The notes under the pieces: model-generated | Seen by the model: only the letters and a program-made list of their open reading frames with translations | Told to the model about the DNA's origin: nothing | Database searches by the model: none | DNA from: CAZNPU01 sp964575335 | GTDB taxonomy: Bacteria; Planctomycetota; Phycisphaerae; Phycisphaerales; SM1A02 | Length of the DNA: 64,000 nucleotides | Assembly: GCA_964575335.1 (NCBI GenBank) | Contig: CAZNPU010000010.1 | Location: 39,769-103,768 of the forward strand | Reading direction: 5' to 3' | Part shown: positions 50,194 through 58,816 of the stretch, piece after piece | Numbering within the stretch: position 1 is the first letter of the stretch | How the letters are laid out: the number at the start of each line of letters is the position of its first letter | Position numbers and translations under genes: made by a program

Positions 50194-51153
50194 TTGTACG
50201 AATCATCGTCGATCGAGCCGCATGATCAAGCGCCGTCCACACGTTGGGCGCAGGCGATGGTTGCTGAGTCGGTGCATTGCCGCGGCTGCGGCTATGACCT
50301 GCGTGGCCTGTCGGTACGGGGCAACTGTCCGGAATGCGGCTTGTCCATCTGGTCGTCGGTCCTGCATACGGTTGATCCCGCAGCCAGCCGCCTGCCATCG
50401 CTTCGCAATCCTGTGGCAGTGGGGAACTCGCTGGTGCTGCTGACCACGTGCATGCTGCTGGGAGCGCTGCTGCTGATCATGCCGCGAGTGGTCGAGCTGC
50501 TGGGCACATGGTGGCCGCAGACCCATTCGTGGAGCCGGTGGATTCCTCAGTTCGATTGGCGCTACGCAAGCTGCCTGAGCGCTGCTGGGCTGTGGGCTGT
50601 GTGGAATCTCGCGCCGCCTCGGAATGCTGAGCCGACCGGAGCGGTTCGGACCGATCTGTACCGGATCGCGCTGGGCCTCGTGGGCTGGCTGGGGTTTTCT
50701 GCTGCATGGGTGGCTGTGGCGGATGACTATGGCACGGAACTGGCGGCACAGCAGCATCTGGCGTTCCACATGGCTGCCATGGTCTTTGCGGCCATCGGGT
50801 TGATCGGACTTCGTGGCGTCTTCCGGGTGATTGGGCAGCGCAGCCGCGAGTATCGCCGATCGCGCGGCGGGAGACAGAGCCTGGAGCTGATCATCCTTGC
50901 GTTGATTGCGGGCTTTCTCGCAGCGTTGCTGGAATACCTCACGCGGTTTGCATCATTCCCGGGCGAGTGGCGAGGGGGAACGCGAATGCTCAGCACGCTG
51001 GTGCTCTGGGCAGCTCACTTTATGGCTGTGGTAGGCGTGGTATACCTGGTGATCAACGCATGGTGGATTCGCCAGGCGCTGCGCAAACCTCCGCCGCCGC
51101 TGAGCCGCGTTCTCGTGCTCGAGCTGCCGATGGTTGCTGGCCGTGAGGCTTGA
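50194..51153 (+). CDS. Zinc-ribbon multi-pass membrane protein
   Basis: 319 residues if started at the TTG at 50194 (GGAG 9 bases upstream); the ATG at 50257 is the alternative. The N-terminus holds a zinc ribbon: CRGCGYDLRGL then GNCPECGLSIW, a CxxC-x(15)-CxxC arrangement typical of planctomycete membrane proteins. Five to seven hydrophobic segments follow (LVLLTTCMLLGALLLIMPRV, LGLVGWLGFSAAWVAVAD, MAAMVFAAIGLIGLRGVF, LELIILALIAGFLAALLEYL, AHFMAVVGVVYLVINAWWI). No enzymatic motif. It is divergent from the MoxR gene. Function unknown. Confidence 0.7.
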   Translation: MYESSSIEPHDQAPSTRWAQAMVAESVHCRGCGYDLRGLSVRGNCPECGLSIWSSVLHTVDPAASRLPSLRNPVAVGNSLVLLTTCMLLGALLLIMPRVVELLGTWWPQTHSWSRWIPQFDWRYASCLSAAGLWAVWNLAPPRNAEPTGAVRTDLYRIALGLVGWLGFSAAWVAVADDYGTELAAQQHLAFHMAAMVFAAIGLIGLRGVFRVIGQRSREYRRSRGGRQSLELIILALIAGFLAALLEYLTRFASFPGEWRGGTRMLSTLVLWAAHFMAVVGVVYLVINAWWIRQALRKPPPPLSRVLVLELPMVAGREA

Positions 51154-51514
51154 CGCGGGAATCTTCCGGAGGTTCCGGCTGTTTGGATCGCGGCTGCCAG
51201 CTTGGCAGTCGCTGGCGGGGCGCATCGCGTTTCCTGACAGGGATGCCGCTTGTCCGCCAAGAGAGGGAATGCTTGTAAACCTCTAAAATTTCAGGGGTTA
51301 TGCGGCATAGGGTTTGGGGATGGCTTTGGCGCGGTCTTTGTGTGATCTGCCGCGCACAGTGTCTTGTGCAGACTGTTTGCCGCCATTTCCGGTTGAAGTG
51401 AGCACGACTGTGGCGGGCTGCCTCCGAACAAGGTTTGGCGTTTCAGTACCGGTTTCGTTTCACGAATTGCACCCTTACGTACCTGTAACGATTCACGATT
51501 GAGGAGATTTCCAC
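51154..51514. other. 361-bp region upstream of groEL1
   Basis: No ORF. AACCTCT (about 51278-51284) can pair with AGGGGTT (about 51293-51299, one G-T pair) as a small hairpin. No CIRCE element (TTAGCACTC-N9-GAGTGCTAA) is visible, so HrcA control of this chaperonin locus is not supported. GAGGAG lies just before the groEL1 ATG. Confidence 0.5.
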
Positions 51515-53167
51515 ATGGCCGTGAAGGAATTGGCCTTTGATACCGACGCCCGCAAATCGTTGTTGGCTGGCGTCGAGAAACTCGCTGCCGCTGTCAAATC
51601 AACGCTTGGTCCTCGTGGCCGAAACGCTGTGCTCGACAAGAGCTGGGGCGGCCCGACCGTCACCAAAGACGGCGTCACGGTTGCTGAGGAAATCGAACTG
51701 CGCGACAAAGTCGAAAACATGGGCGCGCAGCTGGTCAAGCAAGCCGCCAGCAAGACATCTGAAGATGCCGGCGACGGCACCACGACGGCCACCGTGCTGG
51801 CTGAAGCAATCTTTCGAGCCGGTTTGAAGCAGATTGTCGCCGGTGTGGACGCCAACGCACTCGTTCGCGGCATGCACAAGGCCGTTGGCGAAGTCGTCAA
51901 TGAGATTCAGGCCATGGCCAAGCCCGTGGCCAACAACACCAACACAATCGCTGCGGTCGCCACCATCAGCGCCAACAACGATCCGACCATCGGCAAGATC
52001 ATGGCTGAGGCGTTCGAGCGCGTCGGCAAGGACGGCGTGATCACCGTTGAAGAAGGCAAGGGGCTGGAGACCTACGTCGAGGTCGTTGAGGGCATGCAGT
52101 TTGATCGCGGCTACCTCAGCCCGAACTTCGTCACCAATGCCGAGGAGATGATCGTTGAGCTGAACAAGCCGCTGATCCTCGTGTATGAAGACAAGATCGA
52201 CAGCGTCACCAAGCTCGTGCCGTTGCTCGAGAAGGTGATGGATACCAAGAAGCCGCTGCTGATCATTGCTGAGGATGTCACCGGCGAAGCGCTGAGCACG
52301 CTGGTCATCAACAAGCTGCGCGGCGTGCTGCAGGTCTGCGCGGTGAAGGCGCCCGGATACGGCGATCGCCGCAAGGCCATGCTGCAGGATATCGCGGTGC
52401 TCACCGGCGCTGAGCCGATCATGAAGGACCTTGGCATTGAACTCGACAAGGTCAGCATCGCTCAGCTTGGCCAGGCGAAGAAGGTGGAAATCACCTCTGA
52501 CAACACCACCATCATCGAAGGCGCCGGCTCCACCAAGCAGATTCAGGCTCGAATCGAACAGATTCGCAAGGAAATCGAACTGACCGACAGCGATTACGAT
52601 CGCGAGAAGCTGCAGGAGCGTCTGGCGAAGCTCACCGGCGGCGTGGCGCAGATCAACGTCGGCGCAGCCAGTGAAGCGGAGCTGAAAGAGAAGAAGGCCC
52701 GCGTGGAAGATGCGCTGCACGCCACCCGTGCGGCTGTGGCTGAGGGCATCGTGCCCGGCGGCGGCGTGAGCTTCATTCGCGCGATGAAGGCGCTTGACAA
52801 GGTTCGCAAGAACCTCCAGGGCGACGAAGTGTTTGGCGTGGACGTTATTCGCGATGCTCTGGTGGTGCCGCTGCGCACCATCGCCGACAACGCCGGCGAA
52901 AAGGGCAGCGTCGTTGTCGCCAAGGTCATGGAGATGAGCGGCCCCAACGGCTTCAACGCCCTGACGCTGAGCTATGGCGATCTGATCAAAGACGGCGTGA
53001 TCACTCCCGCCAAGGTTGATCGCACGGCACTGCAGAACGCAGCGTCGGTGGCAGGGCTGCTGCTCACCACTGATTGCATCGTCACCGAAGCGCCCAAGGA
53101 CAAGGATGACCACGCTGGACACGATCACGCCGGAATGGGCGGCGGCATGCCCGGCATGGGGTTCTAA
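51515..53167 (+). CDS. groEL: Chaperonin GroEL, copy 1 (with GGM-type tail)
   Basis: 550 residues; the ATG follows GAGGAG. Complete group I chaperonin: KSTLGPRGRNAVLDKSWGGP in part (nucleotide loop TLGPRGRNAVL), TKDGVTVAEEIEL, DAGDGTTTATVLAEAI (ATPase Asp in DGTTT), GVLQVCAVKAPGYGDRRKAML in part, and GGGVSFIRA with the catalytic acidic residues downstream. The C-terminus is flexible: a His/Asp-rich DDHAGHDHAG then GMGGGMPGMGF, the GGM-like tail lining the cavity. It is the first gene of groEL1-groES-groEL2. By its tail, this is the more canonical folding copy. Confidence 0.95.
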   Translation: MAVKELAFDTDARKSLLAGVEKLAAAVKSTLGPRGRNAVLDKSWGGPTVTKDGVTVAEEIELRDKVENMGAQLVKQAASKTSEDAGDGTTTATVLAEAIFRAGLKQIVAGVDANALVRGMHKAVGEVVNEIQAMAKPVANNTNTIAAVATISANNDPTIGKIMAEAFERVGKDGVITVEEGKGLETYVEVVEGMQFDRGYLSPNFVTNAEEMIVELNKPLILVYEDKIDSVTKLVPLLEKVMDTKKPLLIIAEDVTGEALSTLVINKLRGVLQVCAVKAPGYGDRRKAMLQDIAVLTGAEPIMKDLGIELDKVSIAQLGQAKKVEITSDNTTIIEGAGSTKQIQARIEQIRKEIELTDSDYDREKLQERLAKLTGGVAQINVGAASEAELKEKKARVEDALHATRAAVAEGIVPGGGVSFIRAMKALDKVRKNLQGDEVFGVDVIRDALVVPLRTIADNAGEKGSVVVAKVMEMSGPNGFNALTLSYGDLIKDGVITPAKVDRTALQNAASVAGLLLTTDCIVTEAPKDKDDHAGHDHAGMGGGMPGMGF

Positions 53168-53326
53168 CGACGTGAGAGAGCGCCGCACTGACGACGTCAG
53201 CATGACGCAGCGTGTGGACGACGTGGCACATTGCTTGCCGGCCCGTCCGCAACCTCGTCAGATGCGTCATCCACGTTCAACGAATTGATTTGATCAAACG
53301 AACACTCGAAATACTGGAGCACACCA

Positions 53327-53617
53327 ATGTCCGTCAAACCCCTTGAAGATCGCATTCTCATCAAACCCATTGAGCCGGAAAACAAGACCGCGTCGGGCAT
53401 TTATCTGCCCGAGTCGGCCAAGGAACGTCCGATGCAGGGCAAGGTTGTTGCCGTGGGACCAGGCAAGTTGCTCGACAACGGCGAGCGTGTCCCTCCCAGC
53501 GTGAAGAAGGGCGACACCGTGGTCTACGGCAAGTACGCCGGCACCGAAATTGAAATCAAGCAGGTTCCGCACCTGATTATGCGTGAAAGCGAACTTCTGG
53601 GTGTGATCGAAGGATAA
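53327..53617 (+). CDS. groES: Co-chaperonin GroES
   Basis: 96 residues; the ATG follows GGAG. Starts SVKPLEDRILIKPI, with mobile-loop region ENKTASGIYLPESAKERP, roof loop region VPPSVKKGDTVVYGKYAGTEIE (KKGDTVVYGKYAGTEI) and a final LLGVIEG. Full length for GroES. Heptameric lid for the GroEL cavity. It lies between the two groEL genes, 159 bp after the first and 171 bp before the second, rather than before groEL as in the usual groESL operon. Confidence 0.95.
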   Translation: MSVKPLEDRILIKPIEPENKTASGIYLPESAKERPMQGKVVAVGPGKLLDNGERVPPSVKKGDTVVYGKYAGTEIEIKQVPHLIMRESELLGVIEG

Positions 53618-53646
53618 CTCACGCCTTTGAACAACTTGCATTGACG

Positions 53647-53742
53647 TGTCGGGCCTGACGTCAAACGAGGAAGGTCCGACGTCAACCGTCATCATGACCA
53701 ACGCATGATTCGGGTCTTCCTCGCTGTTCGTCAGGCCCGACA
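53647..53742. other. Long interrupted inverted repeat between groES and groEL2
   Basis: Three nested, exactly complementary arm pairs: 14 bp (53647-53660 with 53729-53742; TGTCGGGCCTGACG/CGTCAGGCCCGACA), 8 bp (53666-53673 with 53716-53723; CGAGGAAG/CTTCCTCG) and 4 bp (53676-53679 with 53710-53713), separated by symmetric internal loops of 5 and 2 bases. The apex of about 30 bases holds a small GTCA/TGAC hairpin. It starts 30 bp after the groES stop. No T-tract follows, so it could be a terminator, an mRNA stabiliser or a mobile-element relic. Confidence 0.65.
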
Positions 53743-53788
53743 TTCGCTGAAATGTGCTGAAAAAGTCGAAAGCTGAGAGCTACCAACC

Positions 53789-55405
<1,617 letters not shown>

Positions 55406-55442
55406 CACGGCGTGCTGGATGAAAATGAAGTTGTGACCCAAC

Positions 55443-55476
55443 GCATATAGCCGCTGGTACGCCGGCGGCTATATGC
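55443..55476 (+). terminator. Stem-loop after groEL2
   Basis: GCATATAGCCGC (55443-55454) and GCGGCTATATGC (55465-55476) are perfect 12-bp complements around a 10-base loop, 38 bp after the groEL2 stop. No T-run follows, so termination is likely but not certain. Confidence 0.55.
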
Positions 55477-55627
55477 CTATCACGAGCGAATGAGACAAAA
55501 ACCGCTGATGAACGCAGTTTCACATGGAGTAAACGTCCGCAAGAGCGAATCGATTGTGCTGGTTGAAATCGACCGGCGATGCGACAATGCTGCGTTCTGC
55601 ATCACTCTGCGGTAAAGTTGCTCACCC

Positions 55628-56782
55628 ATGCCGACCACCCGTGACTATTACGAAATCCTTGGCGTCGAACGGAATGCGTCCAGCGAGGAGATCAAACGCG
55701 CTTATCGCCGGCTGGCGATGAAGTATCACCCGGATCGCAATCCCAACGACGCTGAGGCAGAGGCGAAGTTCAAGGAATGCGCCGAAGCCTACGAGGTGCT
55801 TTCGGACGCGGAGCGCCGATCGGTGTACGACCGTTACGGCCACGCAGGGCTTCGCTCCACGCCCGGACACGATTTCCGGTCGATGAACGTTGAGGACATT
55901 TTCTCAATGTTCAACGACATCTTTGGGGGCGGGTTCGGCGGGGGCATGGGCGCGGGGCGGCGACGGGCCGGCGGCGTGCCGCGCGGTTACGACCTGGAAA
56001 CTGAAGTTGAACTGACGCTTGAGGAAGTTCTCACCGGAACCTCGCGCGATGTTGAATTCAAGCGGCTTGATGTCTGCCAGACATGCGAAGGTTCCGGCGC
56101 AAAGCCCGGCAGCGAACCGGTGCGATGTTCAACCTGCGGCGGCGCAGGCCAGGTTGCTCAAACCGGTTTGGGCGGCATGTTCCGAATGGTGACGACATGT
56201 CCGCACTGTCGCGGCCGAGGCACGGTGATCGTTGATAAATGTCCCGATTGCCGCGGCAGCGGGCGCGTCTCGGTCAAACGAAAACTCTCGGTGAAGCTGC
56301 CTGCGGGCATTCACGACGGACAGGCGGTGCGCGTCTCCGGTGAAGGTGAACCGCCCCCGCAGGAGTTGAGTCCATCCGGGCAAGGCATCCGTGGCGATCT
56401 GCATGTAGTGGTGCGCGTGCGCGAGCATGATCGATTCGAGCGCGATGGCGACGATTTGCTGCTTGCAGTGCCCATTTCCTTTGCCCAGCTTGCACTGGGA
56501 TCAACTGTGACTGTCTCCGGCATCGATGGGCCGCAGACGCTCAATATTCCGCCCGGCACGCAGCACGGCGCGCTGTTCCGCATCGAAGGCGCGGGATTGC
56601 CGAATCTGCGCTCGGGCAAGCGTGGTGATCTTGTCGTGATTGTTCAGTTGGTGGTGCCTCGCAAACTCACGGAACAGCAGAAAAAGCTGCTGGCCGAGTA
56701 CGCCAAGACCGAATCGCTGGAGGTCGGCACTTCGCAGGAATCAACCTGGGAGAGGATCAAGCGGGCAGTGAAAGGCAACTGA
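55628..56782 (+). CDS. dnaJ: Chaperone DnaJ
   Basis: 384 residues. N-terminal J domain with YEILGVERNASSEEIKRAYR (in part) and the HPD triad in MKYHPDRNP; a Gly/Phe-rich linker (DIFGGGFGGGMGAGRR); and the type I zinc-finger domain with all four CxxCxGxG units (CQTCEGSG, CSTCGGAG, CPHCRGRG, CPDCRGSG). Two beta-barrel substrate domains follow (VKLPAGIHDGQAVRVSGEGE in part, LNIPPGTQHGALFRIEGAGLP in part). Delivers clients to DnaK and stimulates its ATPase. grpE follows 78 bp downstream; dnaK is not in the window. Confidence 0.95.
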   Translation: MPTTRDYYEILGVERNASSEEIKRAYRRLAMKYHPDRNPNDAEAEAKFKECAEAYEVLSDAERRSVYDRYGHAGLRSTPGHDFRSMNVEDIFSMFNDIFGGGFGGGMGAGRRRAGGVPRGYDLETEVELTLEEVLTGTSRDVEFKRLDVCQTCEGSGAKPGSEPVRCSTCGGAGQVAQTGLGGMFRMVTTCPHCRGRGTVIVDKCPDCRGSGRVSVKRKLSVKLPAGIHDGQAVRVSGEGEPPPQELSPSGQGIRGDLHVVVRVREHDRFERDGDDLLLAVPISFAQLALGSTVTVSGIDGPQTLNIPPGTQHGALFRIEGAGLPNLRSGKRGDLVVIVQLVVPRKLTEQQKKLLAEYAKTESLEVGTSQESTWERIKRAVKGN

Positions 56783-56860
56783 GTCCCATGCTGGCTTGGC
56801 ACTCGCATAGGATTGCTGATAAGCAACAACAGTAGTCAACAGCAGCGAGTGTGCTGTGCC

Positions 56861-57460
56861 ATGATGGATAAGGCCATGGCTGAGAATAACAACGCAAAGA
56901 ATCAACAACCTGAGCAGACAGACCAAAGCAACCAGGAGCAGCCCCGTGCTGCAGCCGGTACGCAGGAAATTGAGCTTTCTGAAGCAGCTGCAGAACTGGT
57001 GCAGCAACTTCAGGCTGAGCGTGATGAGGCTGTGGAGGGTCGCCTGCGCGCTTTGGCCGATTTTCGCAATTACCAGCGACGCGCGGTGGAAAACGAGCAA
57101 CGCGCGCTGGAATCGGGCGCGATGCGCGTCGTCAAGGCGCTTCTGCCGGCATTGGATCATTTCGATCTCACACTGAGCCAGAGCCCCGATCAGATGAATA
57201 CCGAGCAACTGATGGCTGCGGTGCGCATGGTGTACGATGAACTGAACAAAGCCCTGCGATCGCAGGGCGTGGAGCGCATCGAACCGGCGCCGGGCGAGCA
57301 GTTTGATCCCAATCGACATGAAGCGGTGATGCGGCAGTCCGCGCCCGATCTGGCGCCCAACGCCGTTGTTACCGTCTTTCAGGCCGGTTACACCATGGGC
57401 GAGATGGTGCTCCGCCCGGCCAAGGTTGCGGTCTCGCCGTCCAGCGAGGATGGCGAGTAA
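56861..57460 (+). CDS. grpE: Nucleotide exchange factor GrpE
   Basis: About 199 residues from the ATG at 56861; 56864 and 56876 are close alternatives and the frame is open to 56813. An Asn/Gln/Glu-rich N-terminus precedes the long dimer helix (LSEAAAELVQQLQAERDEAVEGRLRALADFRNYQRR in parts: ELVQQLQAERDEAVE, LRALADFRNYQRR), the four-helix part (VVKALLPALDHFDLTL, LMAAVRMVYDELNKAL), and the beta-wing with VERIEPAPGEQFDPNRHEAV and GYTMGEMVLRPAKVAVS. Releases ADP from DnaK. Part of the dnaJ-grpE-fmdB run. Confidence 0.93.
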   Translation: MMDKAMAENNNAKNQQPEQTDQSNQEQPRAAAGTQEIELSEAAAELVQQLQAERDEAVEGRLRALADFRNYQRRAVENEQRALESGAMRVVKALLPALDHFDLTLSQSPDQMNTEQLMAAVRMVYDELNKALRSQGVERIEPAPGEQFDPNRHEAVMRQSAPDLAPNAVVTVFQAGYTMGEMVLRPAKVAVSPSSEDGE

Positions 57461-57552
57461 GCGATCAACGTTCAGCCTTCAGCTTGACGTTACGTTCAAC
57501 GTTCGAATTTCGATTTTCAATGTTCGATTTTTGATTTTTCAACGATCACCCC
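57461..57552. repeat. AT-rich short-period spacer between grpE and the FmdB gene
   Basis: A 92-bp spacer built from degenerate copies of ACGTTCAA and TTCGATTTT-like words (ACGTTC at several positions, then TTTCGATTTTCAATGTTCG and TTTTTGATTTTTC). Much lower GC than its surroundings. It may provide a ribosome-accessible leader for the next gene, which lacks an obvious Shine-Dalgarno sequence. Confidence 0.4.
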
Positions 57553-57984
57553 ATGCCTACGTACGATTATCGCTGTGACGCCTGCAATTACGAGTTTGAG
57601 CTTTTTCAGCAGATGTCCGATCCTGTGAAGCGCAAATGCCCGTCGTGCGGTAAATCGAAACTGCAGCGTCTGATCGGCATCGGTGCGGGCGTGATATTCA
57701 AAGGCGACGGGTTCTACGAGACCGACTACCGCAGCGAGAGCTACAAGAAAGCCGCGGAGGCCGAGAAGAAGGCGATGCAGGAAGGGTCGACCAACGGCAA
57801 GACCGAGGCAAAAGCTGAGTCAAAAGCTGCCGCCGAACCAAAGTCGACAGAGGCGAAAGCATCAACGTCAGCAATCACTGCGGGGACCTCAAACGGCACA
57901 CGCAAGAAAGCGGCTGCGAAATCAAGCTCCGCGCGTGCTGCTTCAACAGCAGCCAAAACAAAGGCCGCCAAACGTCGCACGTGA
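57553..57984 (+). CDS. FmdB-family zinc-ribbon protein with Lys/Ala-rich tail
   Basis: 143 residues. The first 45 residues are the FmdB regulatory zinc ribbon: MPTYDYRCDACNYEFELFQ, then KCPSCGKSKLQRLIG (two CxxC pairs), then GVIFKGDGFYETDYRS. The remaining 85 residues are low complexity, rich in Ala, Lys, Ser and Thr (histone-H1-like), and probably disordered; they could bind nucleic acid. The molecular role of the family is unclear. It follows grpE by 92 bp and may be co-transcribed with it. A strong hairpin follows. Confidence 0.87.
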   Translation: MPTYDYRCDACNYEFELFQQMSDPVKRKCPSCGKSKLQRLIGIGAGVIFKGDGFYETDYRSESYKKAAEAEKKAMQEGSTNGKTEAKAESKAAAEPKSTEAKASTSAITAGTSNGTRKKAAAKSSSARAASTAAKTKAAKRRT

Positions 57985-58025
57985 AAGGCAGCTGTTGCGA
58001 CGCAATGACACTCCGCAGGGTGAAC

Positions 58026-58059
58026 CTGACGGGCAGATGTTTCATCATCTGCCCGTCAG
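58026..58059. terminator. Bidirectional hairpin terminator
   Basis: CTGACGGGCAGATG (58026-58039) and CATCTGCCCGTCAG (58046-58059) form a perfect 14-bp stem with a TTTCAT loop. It lies between convergent genes (stops at 57984 on plus and 58070 on minus), so it likely ends both transcripts. Confidence 0.7.
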
Positions 58060-58069
58060 TTGTCATCCG

Positions 58070-58507
58070 TTATCCGCTGATCGGCCGCACCAGCATCCAC
58101 GCCGAGACACCTTCCCGCTGGCGGAGCACCCACGTGTCGCCGGTGACCACGTCGATCAGAAATACGCCGTCGCCAGCTTGCTGAATTTCGAGGAATCCCG
58201 AGGTTGGTTCGCGCACAGCTCGTACGCGAAGCCGCCACGTGCCGGTCGCGCTGGCGCCGCTGACTGTGCCGACGAAAACAAACGTCTCGCCGGTTGCGGA
58301 GTCGAACCGGAGGATTTCGTCATTGAACTCGAACACGCGTGTTCTGGAGAAGATCAATCCCGTCTCTTCATCCACGATGCCGCCTGGCGATATCACAAAC
58401 CGGCCGCTTCCGCTGGTTTGTGCTCCCACAACGCCGATCAACGCTGCGGTCACCGCCACGCCGATCGCCAATGCAAGTGCTGCCGGGGTTCTGAGCTTCA
58501 TCATCAT
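58070..58507 (-). CDS. Small secreted or membrane-anchored protein
   Basis: 145 residues. The ATG at 58507 has AAGGAG 7 bases upstream on the minus strand, so the longer frame to 58555 is rejected. An N-terminal hydrophobic helix (LALAIGVAVTAALIGVVGA) acts as signal peptide or anchor. The remainder is rich in beta strands: GRFVISPGGIVDEETGLIFS (in part), RFDSATGETFVFVGTV, GVFLIDVVTGDTWVLR. The xFxxDxxTGxxxV pattern recurs twice, like a small beta-propeller or Skp-like sheet. No known family assigned. It is divergent from rnr. Confidence 0.72.
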   Translation of the reverse strand: MMMKLRTPAALALAIGVAVTAALIGVVGAQTSGSGRFVISPGGIVDEETGLIFSRTRVFEFNDEILRFDSATGETFVFVGTVSGASATGTWRLRVRAVREPTSGFLEIQQAGDGVFLIDVVTGDTWVLRQREGVSAWMLVRPISG

Positions 58508-58816
58508 GACTGGCTCCTTGCTGAATGTGCTGATTGTGGCTTTCCGAAGTTGCAAGCGGGGCGCTGTTCAAGTTGTGCCCGCGGGAAGCGCTCTTATCCT
58601 TTCGAGATCCCGCGCAAGTTACCCGCCATTCAATTCATCAATGCCACGCGCCGCGTGGTGCGAATCGCCATGCTCAATTGACCCGGTTTTGCGGCAGATC
58701 GCCTCCGCACATTGCCTGATTGGCTTCGTTGACGTACCTTCTTTGCACATACATGCGAACAATTCCCGTTCTCCCAGCGATTCGCCTAGATTCGCCAGTG
58801 CCACGCGCACGCAACC
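58508..58816. other. 309-bp divergent region upstream of rnr
   Basis: Between the small secreted protein gene and rnr. No credible ORF. A TTGACG at about 58729-58734 is a possible -35 for rnr but lacks a good -10 at 16-18 bases. Confidence 0.35.

Noticed and set aside
51154..51514. CIRCE operator or heat-shock promoter upstream of groEL1
   Set aside because: No copy of TTAGCACTC/GAGTGCTAA and no convincing sigma32-type hexamers were found.
51599..53203. 534-codon minus-strand frame
   Set aside because: Antisense shadow of groEL1; the same type of shadow appears opposite groEL2 at 54239-55441.
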